Positions 1 to 11,045 of a DNA stretch of 64,000 bases are shown here, piece after piece. Each line of letters starts with the position of its first letter. Within the stretch, counting starts at the first letter, position 1. Source of the stretch: Prorocentrum cordatum (lineage: Eukaryota > Sar > Dinophyceae > Prorocentrales > Prorocentraceae); NCBI GenBank assembly GCA_963575745.1, contig CAUYUJ010022092.1, positions 47,963-111,962 on the forward strand, given 5' to 3'. Both the position numbers and the translations under genes were made by a program. The notes below the pieces were generated by a model. It searched no databases. It saw nothing but the letters and a program-made list of their open reading frames with translations, and was not told the DNA's origin.

Positions 1-599
1 CGACGAAGGGGAGAGGATTCCCCTTGCACCTTGAAGGTGTAGGTATTACACCAGCGGAGGGCAGGTCAGGGACCTCGAAGTGAGCTGTCTTGGACCGCCG
101 CGTGATGGTGAACCCCGTGACCATGGCAGACGACATGCCTGGTCACGAAATCTGGCTGGTAAGCGCCTAAAGACTGGCGCACCCCTTGACACGGGGAGCT
201 GGCTGGATATTCGGTGCCGACCTGTTTTGCGATGATACGGTCGTATCGTAATTGCAGGTGGTGTTTTTGACGCTCCTTTACTCGTGTAGTGCATGATGTT
301 CGGCAGAGAGGATGCCCTGGGGTTGGCCCCGGTTGGCCGGGCCGAGTGCAAAATCCGTATGTATTCACCTCCTCCTCCTCCTCTTCCTTGTCCTGTTCCT
401 TCCACCTCCTCCTCCTTCTATTCTGTCTCCTCTTCCTGCCGATTCGAATGTCACAGAGCGGTGATCAGCATATTCTTGCCTCTTCGAACGTCTTCTTCGT
501 CTTTCGATCATTTTCTTTATGAGTATTTCCCCCCCTGTAGCACCCCCAAACATGTATCTAGGGCGGGCCAGGCAGTTCGCCTGATATGTCCTCACAAGT
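1..599. other. Intergenic, no gene seen
   Basis: I see no convincing coding signal here. A pyrimidine-rich stretch (about 365-440, TCC-rich) makes short serine/arginine-rich open frames that I treat as composition artefacts. Confidence 0.5.
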
Positions 600-1215
600 T
601 CTGAGGTTTCGAAGTGTGGTTCTCGCATCAGCGCCGCGCAGAATCCTTCTGAAGAAGTGTACAACCGGTTCACGGATGAAGGTTGGGTCGTTTTCAACAT
701 GTGTTTATCGTTTTAGTGCCGCGCACACTCGTTTGAACAAAATGCAGTTGATTAACAGATGGAGGGCGGCTCATTCCCAAAAGGTGTTCTCGCCTCAGCG
801 CCGCGCACATTCGCATTCAAAATTGGCAGCGGTGTTTGGGATAGCTTGGAGATGGTTTTCGAAATGGTGTTTTCGCCCAGCGCCGCGCAACATTCTCAAA
901 TATAGTAGGGGGCGCGTTCCGGGATGGAAGGGGATGGTGTTCAAAATGGTGCCTTGGCCCAGCGTCGCGCACATGCGGTTTTGACAACTTGCGGATAAAA
1001 GGCGTTTCTTGTTTAAAACAGAATTATCGCTGTGGCGCCGTGCGAATATTCGTTTCATAAGCTTGCAACAGTTTCAAGGATTGAGCACTGGTTGTTTTCA
1101 AAATGTGGCTAGCACCCCAGCGCCACGCGCATTCGCTATTGAACGCAACGTAACGCTTAGCAGGATGGTGGACTACTCTTTTTCAAAATCTAGCTATCGC
1201 CTGGCACCTCGCCTG
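600..1215. repeat. Satellite of ~80-90 bp units (family S85), about 8 copies
   Basis: A degenerate tandem repeat. Each unit carries a core like TGGTTCTCGCC, then CAGCGCCGCGCACATTCG, then TTTGA. Cores occur near 615, 705, 785, 865, 943, 1024, 1104 and 1190, a spacing of about 78-90 bp. The same core reappears at 11535-11720 and 39831-40680, so this is a dispersed satellite family. Confidence 0.75.
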
Positions 1216-1627
1216 GTGTAACAAGCATAAAGTCTACCGCACGTAGCGCTGCATGGATGCATGGCGGCTCTGTTGTCAAAACGGATGTGTCGTTTGAGAT
1301 TCCCTCGGAGTCCATGACAGCAAGTGTAGGTTTGTGCAAAGGTTACACGCATCGGGGGGCGGCTGCTTCGAAAGGGAGATATCACTTGACACTTCGCTGA
1401 ATTGGATGATCCTTGTCTTTCGCGTTCCTGCTTACACGCCACTACGACGCAAGGCAGTCACTCTTCCAAGCGGGGCCCTCGCCAAAATGGCAGGCCCAGT
1501 TGTGATGGTCCTTCGAGGGGCTGCTTCTCATAGAGACAAGAGGGAGGGCTTGCATGGGGCGCGTACAAGGAGGGGACCAGAACAGGACGGTGGATTGCAT
1601 CATCGTGTGTGCAGATTTGGTATATTC
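1216..1627. other. Intergenic, no gene seen
   Basis: Between the S85 satellite and the TCN satellite. No recognisable motif or gene; the short open frames have no family resemblance. Confidence 0.45.
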
Positions 1628-2437
1628 TGGCTCCCACTTATCCTACTAGTCCTCGTCGTCGTCATCCTGGTCTTCCCCTCCTCGACCTCCTCATCTGCAT
1701 CCTCCTCCTAGTCTGCCTCGTCGCCGCCATCTTAGGATACCTAGTCCTTCGTCCTCCTAGTCCTCCTCCTCGTCGTCATCCTTGTCCTCCTAGTCCTCCT
1801 CCTCCTCATCGTTCTCCTGGTCCTCGCCGTCGTCATCCTAGTCCTCCGTCCTAGTCCTCATTCCCATCGTCCGCTTAGTCCTCCTCATCGTCACCCCAGT
1901 CCTCCTAGTTCTCATCAGCATCGTCCTCATCGTCCTTCTCGCCGTCGTCATTCTAGACCGCCTGACCCTCCTCATCAGCATCGTCATCCTAGTCCTCGTC
2001 GTCGTCATCCTAGTTCTCCGTCCTAGTCCTCATCCCCATCGTCCGCGTAGTCATCATCGTCGTCGCCCTAGCCATACGAGTCCTCATCGGTATCATCGTC
2101 CGCCTAGTTCTCGTCGTCGTCATCCTGGTCCTCCTCTTCTCATCCTCATCGTCCTCATAGTCCTTCTCGCCGTCGTCATCCTAGACCGCCTAGCCCTCAT
2201 CATCATCGTCACCATAGTCCCCAACGCCGTCGTCATCCTAGCTTCCCTAGCCCTCATCATCAGCAGCAGCCTCATCATCATCAGCATCATCATCAGCATC
2301 ATCAGCATCGTTCGCCTAGTCCTCAGCTCAGCAGCATCGTTTATTAGTCATGATCGTCGGCGTCGTCCTAGTCCTCCTGGCATTCCTCATCCGACTCGTC
2401 CTGCTAGTCCTCGTCGTCATCGTAGTCCGCTGAGTCG

Positions 2438-2498
<61 letters not shown>

Positions 2499-2506
2499 TC
2501 TCAGCA
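1628..2506. repeat. TCN-rich satellite, left part, ending in (ATC)n
   Basis: A degenerate array of blocks such as CCTAGTCCTCGTCGTCGTC and TCATC. The last ~65 bases are almost pure (ATC)n and abut the spliced-leader relict at 2507. The same array resumes at 9358, so the LINE between them most simply interrupts one older satellite. Confidence 0.8.
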
Positions 2507-2528
2507 TCCGTAACCATTTTGGCTCAAG
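2507..2528 (+). other. Dinoflagellate spliced-leader (DinoSL) relict
   Basis: The 22 bases match the canonical DinoSL (DCCGTAGCCATTTTGGCTCAAG family) at 21 of 22 positions; the single change is G to A at leader position 7 (2513). An ATG follows immediately at 2529. In dinoflagellates this leader is added to nuclear mRNAs by trans-splicing, so a genomic copy in front of an element marks reverse transcription of a mature mRNA. It is placed exactly at the 5' boundary of the LINE and directly after (ATC)n. Confidence 0.88.
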
Positions 2529-2701
2529 ATGTCTGGTCCCATGTGGCTGGCTCTAGCCGTCGCGTCACTTCTTGGGTCAGGTTCCAAATCTACCAAGCTT
2601 TCAGAGAGGCCTTCGCGGCCACAGTTCTTTCATATCCATGTTCTCCCCAACACCCGGCCCCAGTTGCCCGATTGGGAGCCCAGCGTCGGCGGGCTCGACC
2701 A

Positions 2702-3019
2702 ATGGCAGAACGTGGTGGCGGTGCTCGGGGAGCCGCGCGTGGCGGCGGCGGCAAAGGCGGCAGAGGCGGACGAGGAGGTAGTCAGCCAGGCGGAGTGGGG
2801 GGCAGCAGCAGCGGTGGAGGCAGCCAGCCCAATGCCTGGGATTGTTCCAAGTGCGGTGCGAAGAAAAACGTGGGCACCAGGCACGTCTGTCGCAGCTGTG
2901 GATTTGATTGGTGGGAGCAAGAATCCGGCGCGAGCTCGTGGTGGAGTGGCATGTCTCATCTGGACGCCAAAGAACGACACGAGCTCAACCAGTTGCGGCG
3001 GAAAGTCAAAAAAGCTTGA
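2702..3019 (+). pseudogene. LINE N-terminal protein: RGG-rich plus RanBP2-like zinc finger
   Basis: The open frame runs from 2519, but the most natural start is the ATG at 2702, which leads into a glycine/arginine-rich stretch (MAERGGGARGAARGGGGKGG). About residues 40-70 carry W-D-C-x2-C, an Asn, then C-x2-C-x3-W, the pattern of a RanBP2-type zinc ribbon with slightly wide spacing. Such fingers usually bind single-stranded RNA, and RGG runs also bind RNA, so a role in packaging the element's RNA is an inference. The ATG right after the leader (2529) is in another frame; if 2702 is the true start, 2529-2701 is 5' UTR. The frame ends at 3019 and the likely continuation (coiled coil) is in the next frame, pointing to a frameshift. 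Confidence 0.6.
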
Positions 3020-3900
3020 AGGACATTCTCTTGCAGCTTCAGGAAGTGATGGGGGCGCAGCAGCTGCAGCCCAGTCCGCCCCGAAGGACGAGAGGGCACG
3101 GCGCCTTGGGAAGTTACGGAGTGAAATCAGAAAGCTCGAAGGAGTTGAGGGCACGGGTGAAATACTGGCTGGCAGGAGGCAGGAGGCGCAACAGCTGGAA
3201 CACGAGCTCGCCGAGGAGAAGCCCACGTCCGTGCAGCATAGCGAGCTCGAGCGCAAGCAGCGGAACCAGCAGAGCACTTCGGAGGTGCTGGCCAGGAAGA
3301 TCGAGGACACCACGCGGGAGATCACGGGCCTCGAGGCGCAGAAGCTCGAGCTGGAGGGCAAACGCGAGCAGAGCAAGGCTGCGGAGAAGGAGCTCCAGGC
3401 GCTCGTCGACAACCTCATGGCCAAGCACAAACGTGAGCGTGAAGGTTCACTCGGAGAAGGAGCGTTGTGGGCGTGCGCCACTGAAGCAGCGCCTCGGTCC
3501 CCGGCAGCCTTGCTCATCGAGGGCGAACGCGCCAAAGCCTTCTCGGAAGCTTTGGACCAGGCTTCTTGCACGCTCAACACAGGGCACGCGCAGCAATGGG
3601 AACGACAAGTATCCCAGTTCGACGGCTGGCGCGCAGCGCGGCATCAGCAGGCGCGGCAGCAGAACGCGACAGCGGCGACGAAGAACTCGAGGAGGCTGAC
3701 CTCAGCAACATCCAGGACAGCATGGAGGAGGAGGTCGAGGTCCCCGCGGAGGAGGGCAGCGCGTCAGCAGGCGCTGGCAGCGGCGACGAAGGGGCTCGAC
3801 GCGGTGACCCAGCAGCCCAGGCACCAGAGAGGCGCAGGCTTCGCGCACAGAAGCTCCTCCAGAGCCTCCGCTCGGCGGGGCTCAAGCGGGGGGGGGGGGG
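3020..3900 (+). pseudogene. LINE coiled-coil / charged linker region
   Basis: In frame 3 (open from 2529) a long helical, heptad-like segment rich in Glu, Lys, Arg and Leu follows the zinc finger (roughly 3090-3480), typical of a coiled coil. After about 3660 the more protein-like text is in frame 2: an acidic stretch with repeated Glu/Asp, then basic RAQKLLQSLRSAGLKR. The frames meet again at the G-run at 3888-3902, which probably changed length. Function unknown; probably a multimerisation and RNA-binding part of the LINE protein. Confidence 0.5.
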
Positions 3901-3902
3901 GG

Positions 3903-4823
3903 GGCGCGGGTTGCAAGCCCACGTTCACGGTGGTCAGCCCCGGCGGCAGCGGTTGGGGACCTTTCGCGACCATCCCCGGAGAGCAACAGGACCCGCAGCA
4001 GCAGGTGGTCACCGACGCGCACATGGGCGATGCGATCTGCTTTCAGGAGCATCACCTCAACGGCTACAGCGTTGTTGAGCAGGGGCAGTGGCGCAGGCAG
4101 GTCGGCTGGGGCGCGGCGCGGACCTCAGGCGTGCATTCCGCATCGCAGCAGCGTGCGGTGAGCGGTGGCGCTGGGGTCGCAGTTCGCTCCGCCCGCGGCA
4201 TGTGCGGCCCAGGCGTGCAGGGTTGCAAGGCGAGCTGCCGCGTCTCTGGCGGTGGGGCCACGGTAGCCCATGTCCATGGAGCGGTACCTGGTGGGTTTCT
4301 GTTGGGCTCCGTATACCTGGGCAACGACGATGTCGGCGAGACCGGCCAGTCTGCACTGCAGGAGGTCGGCCCCTTCCTCAAGCGCACGGGGAAGCCGTGG
4401 GTCATCGCAGGCGACTGGAACGTGGAACCCGAGCGTTTCCTTCAACGCGCGGGGCGCCGGCCGAGCAAAGTTGGCGGACGCGTTGTCGGCGCGGGCGCGG
4501 GCACCTGCCAGTGCCCCCCGACCGAGGAGCTTTCGGAGCTCGACTGGTTCATCGTCAGCTCCGATATGTTCGACCGAATACTTGCCTGCGAGCGCCTGGA
4601 CATGGCCGCGCAGGGGTGCGCCAACCCTTGCCGCCCAGACACGGCAGTGCAGCTCAGCCTTGCCTGCTGTGGCGACATGGGCCACTCGTTCAGGGTCAAG
4701 GGGCCGATGGCTTTCCCCAAGGCCCGCCCTTGCGGGCCAATGCTGGAGAAGCACTGGGACCACAGCTCTGTTCGGGCCCAGATCGACACGGGCGGGGCCC
4801 ACAGGGGCTCTGCGAGAGCGTAG
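3903..4823 (+). pseudogene. LINE endonuclease domain (exonuclease-endonuclease-phosphatase family)
   Basis: Frame 3 shows the ordered motifs of apurinic-type LINE endonucleases: ICFQEHHL with the metal-binding Glu (about 4036-4060), LLGSVYL, GDWNVEPE (4410-4433; the G-D-x-N motif), and ELDWFIVSSDM (about 4535-4570). The final SDH motif is not clearly present; RPDTAVQLSL occupies the place of the usual HRPV block. This domain nicks target DNA to prime reverse transcription. The frame stops at 4823, while the downstream sequence continues in frame 2 (VEEELARAYQIDPDDADFY), so another frameshift lies near 4800. Confidence 0.75.
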
Positions 4824-6835
4824 AGGAGGAGCTCGCGCGGGCTTACCAGATCGACCCCGATGACGCCGACTTCTATCGGGGACGGGGGGGCTCGCTGCAG
4901 TTCGCTTTCTGCCCCCAGGCGAAGGCGCGCCCCATCAAGGGCGCCACGGCCAGCTTCAATGGGGAAGAAGCTCATGCACCTGTGCGACTACTTCACCCAG
5001 GCGAGGCCTCCCACAGGCGGCGCTGAAGCCAATGGCGGGGGACAGGCGTCTGAGGGGCGCTTCCAGCTGGGCCCCGAGCGACGCGAGGCCGAGCGCACGC
5101 AGGCCAGGGCCGCCAAGCGCTACAAGCGCGCGTCGGGGCGTCGAGCGCGCAGCTGGGTCGCCAACCCTAGCAATCCCAACAACTGCGAGGACGGGGCCGA
5201 GTGGATGGATAAGTGCGCGCCCTACATCGTCCGCATGCTAGACTTGCCGACGCACATCGCCACGGACTTGGCGCAGGATTTCGAGAACCGCATGCGCACC
5301 GCGAGAGAGGTCTGCCCTTCGGCGTGGCGGCGCGGGCGCCCTGGCCGGCGAGAACTGGTTCGTGTCCTTCGACAGCTCGGCCACCTACATCCCGAAGGGG
5401 TACCACCGAACGGCCGACAACTACTTGGAATCGAAACGGTGGTTGGACGAGCGCGGCGACTACAACAGGCCCCATCCATGGCGCCCCCATCACCGTCGAT
5501 GTTTCGACCAGGCTTCCTACGGATTGGGAGCCGCACGTGGGTGGCGGCAGTCTGAATGGCGACCCGCGGTCGGCGCCGCAGCCCATCCCGAGTGGTGACC
5601 TATGTGGGGCGCCACAGCCCCCAGTCCCGTGCGCCGTTCTCGATCGAGCGGCAGCCGTCGGCGACTGGAGCGCCATCTAGGTGGGCGTGCGAGGGGGAAT
5701 CGGAGGGCCCTCCAGCGCCTCGCTCAAGGCTGGCTCCCGCACCTGCACGCCCCCGACCCTGAGCTCGACAAGGCAGAGTGGATGGAGCTGTGCACGCACT
5801 ACGCGTTCGCACGCACCAGCCAGTACGAGGGCGATGGCACCGCCGACGCGAACGCCGCGGAGGCCCCAAGCGGCGCAGACGCAAAATCGGGAAGGGGAGC
5901 AGCTTCTGCTCAGGAGGTCAGCTCGATCCCAGTCCAGCCCCCTCCAGGCTCCTTTGCCGCGCTGGCGGCAGCAGGTGGAGGATGCCCAGCAGCCACCAGC
6001 ACGGGGCAGGCGGCATCGGCTTCGACGGCGGCACCCACTGCCAGCGGCAGCACTGGCAGCGATGGCGCGGTCGGCACTTGCACGGAGCAGCCCTTCAAGG
6101 ACCGCGCAGTGGCACGCTGGGGCAGGGCCGCGGATCTGCGCGAGGAGAGCTGGTCAGGCGCGCAGCCTGTGAGGAGCGAGCGCCACCGCAGCATGGCCTT
6201 CCTTGAATCCAGCTCCCCTGGCGCGTGGGCTATCGCGGACGTCGGGCACTACAGCTACACACAGGCCGTCGAGCACTTCATGCGCTACCACGGCGACCTC
6301 CCGTCGGATTCCAGCGACGACGGGGGCAACGGCAGTTGCGGCGGCGGCAGCGCAGACGGCCGAGAGGCACGCGCAGGCGCATCAGCACCGAGGCCCCCGA
6401 CCATGGAGGGCCCCCCGCTGGGGGCGCAGTGGGCGGCACGCGTTGCCTTGGCGGCCAATTGCCCCGGCTTGTCGCCGCTGGCCGAATGGGCTGCCGAGGC
6501 TAGGGCTGCGGCAGAGGCGGACGGCGCCGCCTCTGCCGCCATCCGCGGCCAGGGGTGCAAGGAGTGGATCCGCACCTCCATGACAGCAGGCGCGGGGGCC
6601 CTACACGCCTATCGGCGAGGACCGCGCGGCTGGGCACCTGGTCGCGAGCTGCGCGAAGGTCCAGCGCACGGCCCCGACCGAGCGAAGGTCGCGGCGCAGC
6701 AATGGACCTCCGAGGTCTGGCGGGCTCGGCAGGAAAGCGATCGCTTTCGCCCGCGGCGACCGCCCACAGGCAGAAGCACTACCCAGGCCCTCGGCTGATC
6801 GGGCGCGTCAGGCCGCCAAGACGTTCCGACGCAAC
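4824..6835 (+). pseudogene. LINE linker between endonuclease and RT
   Basis: Open in different frames in turn: frame 2 to 5026, frame 3 about 4860-5555, frame 1 at 5602-6798. The end of the last frame (GPRGWAPGRELREGP, then a Gln-Trp-containing helix) is typical of the segment just before the RT of dinoflagellate LINEs. The middle (about 5840-6550) is Ala/Gly/Ser-rich and low-complexity. No catalytic motif seen. Confidence 0.45.
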
Positions 6836-8164
6836 ACTGGGGTTGGGCGACCGCTTAAACTCCAGAATGGCAGCGGACCTCAGCGGCGCCCTGCTGGAGG
6901 TCATCATCGACTTCGGGATGCGGCGCGAGGAGCTGGGCGGCTGGCCCGACGTCATCACCGACTCTCTCGCGGTGATGCCCCCCAAGCCTCAGGGGGGGCT
7001 TTCGGCCCACAGGCCTGCAGGGCTGGCCCCCACGCCTTTGGAGTCGCGTCCGCCAGCCAGACGCGCGGCGCTGGGGCTCCCAGATTGGCCCAGGCGTCGC
7101 GGGTACATTCTGGGGTGGCCGCGGGCGCGCGGCCGAAGAGGCCGTCTGGTGGCAAGCGCTCCGAGCCGAGGCTTCGCAGGCACGGGGCGAGGGAGTTGCA
7201 GCATCTTTCATCGACTTGTGGAAGGCTTACGAGCCAGTCGACCTGGCGATCGCCCAAGACCGCAGCATTATGGCGGGCTGCCCGAGAGGGCTGCTGGGTA
7301 TGGCGCTGACCTTGCATGTTGGCGCGCGGCGTTTCATGCTCGGCGGCAGCGTCTCTGACCCCATACTTGCTCGACGTGCGCCTCCTCGCTGGTTGCTTGC
7401 ACGCAGGACGGCTCCTGCAGTGCGGCCTGCTCGTGCTGGCCGATGAGCACGCGCGCCTATGGCGGGTGCTGGAGCCTCGGGTCACCCTCGCCATCACGTT
7501 CGACGACTGTTGCGTTGGTTGCCACGGCCCCATGGCGCAGGTCGCGGCGCACGTCGCCCAGGCGACCAAGGCCGTGGTGGCGCAGCTAGCGGCGCTGGGC
7601 TGTAAGGTGTCCGAGTCGAAGAGCGAGTTGCTCGCAAGCTCGCCTGAGCTGGCCTTACTGGCGGCCAAGCAGATGGGGGCAATGCTTTTCCCATCGCCGA
7701 CTCGGTCAATAACCTGGGAGTGGACTATGGCCTAGATGGCCAGGCCTCCGCGGTGCTCGAGGCGCGCCACACCAAGGCGGCAGCGCAGCTGCAGAGCACG
7801 GACTTGCGAGCACTCGGGAGCGCGTTCGCAGGGGCCTCGGCACGGAGGGATGCGGAGGGGCCTGAGGCGCGGGCAGGCAGGGGCCCTGCCTCGGCCTGCG
7901 CGTTGGCATGCCATCGCCTGGGGTGGGAGGCTTTGCGACCAGGCTTTGCCCCCAACGACATGGAGAAGCCCATCGACCTGAAGGCCTTGGGCGCTTCGAC
8001 CCTCTCCAATCACATTGGCGCCAGCCATGGGTGGCTGCTGTGGAGAGACGCGGGCAGGCACCCTGGCTTGGAGCATTTGGCCGCAGGGGGGGGGGGGGGC
8101 TGTCCAGCATCAGGCGCACCCTGCACCGCAAGCGGATGAACCAGCAAGTGGCCAGGCAGATGAG
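6836..8164 (+). pseudogene. LINE reverse transcriptase remnant
   Basis: RT motifs occur in order but in different frames: the segment with LSGALLEVIIDFGMRREELG (from about 6870), the KPQGG fingers motif near 6985, motif A-like FIDLWKAYEPVDLA near 7210, and the catalytic box TFDDCCVG with F-D-D at 7499-7507, followed by the thumb-like block QVAAHVAQATKAVVAQLAAL and CKVSESKS. The next block GVDYGLDG (about 7720) resembles the segment following RT in this family. Frame changes and a stop after 7735 make it non-functional, though both catalytic aspartates of the FDD box remain. Confidence 0.7.
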
Positions 8165-9357
8165 CTAGGCCAAGAACGCGTCGGTCGGCTGTCTCTGGCC
8201 AGTGTCACGCCGTTTCAAAGAGGGGCGGCCGCTGGCGTCGTCGCCCTGGTGCCCGCGCGGGTGCAATGCGCACGGCACGGTGCGCCACCTGTCGTGGCAG
8301 CGCCCCGCCACCGCGCTCGGCCGCGCAGAGTCGGGCGCCCATGACGACGCAGACGAGAGGAGGCCGCCCGACGACATCAATTTCGGGGCCCTCGACGACA
8401 TGGCCAGCGCAGAGGCGCGGAGGACCCGCTATGGTCGGGGGCTCTGGCACCAGAGCATCGGCGCTCACTCCCTCTGCCCGCGGAGGAGCGCCTGGCACGC
8501 AATGACCTTGTGGGCCAACCACTGGCTGGCGACCTCTTCACCGACGGCAGCGTCCTGGACCCCAGCCTGGTCTCCGCAAGGGGTGGATGGGCTGCCGTTG
8601 TCATGAGTCGCGGCGAGGAGGCCCTCCACATCTTCGGCCCGCTACTTTGGCCATGCCCACAGCAGCCGGGGGCCGCGGAGCTTGCTGCGGCAGGGATGCA
8701 GGACTGCCTCCCGCCAGTCAGGATCCACACCGACTGCCAGCTGCTCGTGAACGGCCTCGCAGCGGGCAAGGCGCGGCGCCTCCAGTTGCAGAGGCCCCAC
8801 CGTGAGCTTTGGGTCCGCTTGTGGCGAGCGCTCGAGGACATCGGCATCGACAACGTGACGGTCCACAAGGTGAAGGCCCACGTGACGCTGGCGGACGTAC
8901 AGGCTGAGCGCATCACCGATTGGCAGCGAAGCGGCAACCACAGTGCGGACGCTCGCGCCATCCAGGACGCGGAGATGTATCCCACAGACGAGGTGGTTCG
9001 CGCGCGCAGCCTGCGCCAGAACCGCCCAGTCAGGAAGGTCTTCCGCTGGCTGGGCGCCGCCATGCAGGAGGGCGACGCGGAGCTGACCGCCGCGGGCGGC
9101 CACGATGGGCCAGGCATGGCGGCTGTGCGGTGTGACTGGCAGGGATGCAAGCTGCGCTGGAGAAGCCACTGCAGTTTTCGCGATTGCTCGCGAACGACGT
9201 GCGGCAGACATGGTACATGGCTCGAGTTCGGCAGCGACGCGCTCTGGGCCTGCCAGGGGTGCGCGGGCAAACCGAGCGTTGCCACCGCAGGGCCAAAGGG
9301 AAACGCTTCCGTCCGAGGGGGTGTACGAGCTAGGAGCTCCTTACCCCTTCAGACGCG
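8165..9357 (+). pseudogene. LINE RNase H domain and C-terminal Cys-rich tail
   Basis: A Cys/His segment (CPRGCNAHGTVRHLSW, about 8250-8300) precedes RNase H, which is open in frame 2 from 8510. All catalytic positions of the RNase H fold are visible: D12 (LFTDGS), E57 (GAAELAA), D75 (RIHTDCQ), H124 (KVKAHVTL) and D148 (GNHSADARA), numbered from the Met at 8510. RNase H removes the RNA strand after first-strand synthesis. The tail is Cys-rich (CDWQGC, CSFRDC, CQGC) and runs into serine codons made by the (ATC)n tract. This is the best preserved domain of the element. Confidence 0.78.
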
Positions 9358-11045
9358 GGGATCATCATCATCATCATCATCATCACCACCACCACCACCA
9401 TCATCACCATCCTCACCAGCATCATCATCATCAAACTCATCATCAGAATCGTCCCCCTAGTCCCCCTCGCCGTCGTCGCCCTCGTCCGCCTAGTCCCTCC
9501 CCCTCCTCATCGTCCTCCTAGTCGGCCTCGTCGTCAGCATCCTAGTCCTCCTAGCCAGCCCCTGTCCTCATCGTCCGTCTAGTCCTCCTCGTCGTCGTCA
9601 CCGCAGTCTTCATCGACCTCTTCATCCGCATCGTAGACATAATCCCCCTCGTCGTCGATACCCTAAGTCTCCATACCCTCATCTTACTCATCGTTCGCCA
9701 AGTCATCCCCGTCGTCGTCACCCTGGTCGTCCTAGTCCACCACATCCAGATCGTTTCCTTGGTAGTCCTCGTCGTCGTCACCCTAGTCCTAATCCTCCCC
9801 ATCATCGTCCCCGTAGTCCTCGTCGTCGTCGGCGGCATCCTGGTCATTCTAGTCGTGCCAGCATCGTCATACTAGTCAATCTGGTCGTCGTCATCAACGT
9901 CATATCAGCCCTCCTCATCCCCTATCGCCCTCCTAGTCCTCATCGTCGTCATCATCATAGACATCCTAGACATCCTCACCCTCGTCGTCCTCCTGGTCCT
10001 CCTCGTCGTCATCCTAGTTCCCCAGTCGTCCTCATAATTGTAGTCCGCCTAGTCCTCCTTGTCGTCGTCATCGTAGTCATCATCATCAGCATCACCATCG
10101 CCATCACCGCCCCCATCATCACCAACATCACCATCACCATCAGCACCATCAGCAGCAGTATCAGCATAACCACCATCATCATAAGCAGCATCAGCACCAT
10201 CATCAGCAGCACCATCATCATCAACAGCAGCGCCATCATGGCATCAGCAGCACCATGGTCAACATCTTCAGCATCAGCATCAGCATGGTCAGCATCATCA
10301 TCCTCATCAGCAGCATCCTCGTCCGCTTAGTCATCCTCGGCGTCGTCATCATAGTATTTCTAATCCTCCCCATCTTCATCGGCCTTATCTTCCGCTTAGT
10401 CATCAGCGTCATTGTCATCATAATCATTATAGTCCTCCTCGTCCGTCCGCATCGTCCTCCCAGTCGTCGTCGTCACCCTGGGCCCCCATAGTCCTTCTCA
10501 TCCTCATCGTCCTCCTAGTCCTCCCCGTCGTCGGCATCCTAGTTTTCCTAACGCTCCCAGTTCTCATCCTCATCGTCGTCGGCATCCCAGTCCTCCCAGT
10601 CCTCCCCATCCTCATCGTCCTACTAGTCCTCGTCGTCGGCATCCTAGTGCTCGTAGTCCTCCTCATCCTCATCGTCCTCCTAGTCCCTGTCGTCGCCATA
10701 CTAATGCTCCTAGTCCTCTCCATCCTCGCCGTCCCCCTAGTCCTCGTCGTCGTCATCCATACCTTCCTAGTCCTCCCCATTCACATCGTCCTCCTAGTTT
10801 TTCTCGTCGTCGTCATCCCAGTCATCATAGTCCTTCCCATCCTCATCGTCCTCCTAGTCCTCGTCGTCGTCATCCTAGTCCTCCTAGTCCTCCCTATCCT
10901 CATCGTCCTCCTAGTCCTCGTCGTCGTCATCATCCTAGTCCTCCCAGTTCTCATCCTTCTAGTCCCCCCCGTCGTCGTCATCCTAGTCCTCCTAGTCCTC
11001 GTCATCCTCATCGTCCTCCTAGTCCTCCTCGTCGTCGTCCTCTGG
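9358..11045. repeat. TCN-rich satellite, right part
   Basis: Starts with near-pure (ATC)n and (ACC)n, then returns to the CCTAGTCCTCGTCGTCGTC-type array seen left of the LINE. From about 10470 the units become more regular (about 20-30 bp, ending GTCGTCGTCATCCTAG). Long open frames on both strands here (poly Met/Thr/Arg or Val/Leu/Ile) are artefacts. Confidence 0.8.

Larger units (their letters stand above)
2507..9357 (+). mobile_element. Near full-length, frameshifted APE-type LINE with spliced-leader 5' end
   Basis: A ~6.85 kb non-LTR retrotransposon. Order: DinoSL relict, glycine/arginine-rich segment with a zinc finger, coiled coil, apurinic-type endonuclease, linker, reverse transcriptase, Cys/His segment, RNase H. 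Its reading frame changes several times (near 3000, 3660, the G-run at 3888-3902, near 4800 and repeatedly to 8500), so it is not expressible as it stands. The 5' end is defined by the leader at 2507 and the 3' end by the start of (ATC)n at about 9358; no poly(A) tail is seen, and (ATC)n could be the element's own tail. GC content is clearly high, like the host flanks. Confidence 0.85.

Noticed and set aside
2630-3580. 316-aa minus-strand frame
   Set aside because: Mirror of the GC-rich LINE coding region; Ser/Ala-rich and without motif.
4125-4802. 225-aa minus-strand frame
   Set aside because: Complement of the LINE endonuclease, which has clear motifs on the plus strand.
9360-11010. Poly Met/Thr/Arg and Val/Leu/Ile frames in the TCN satellite
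   Set aside because: Composition artefact; unit has frequent TAG in other phases only.
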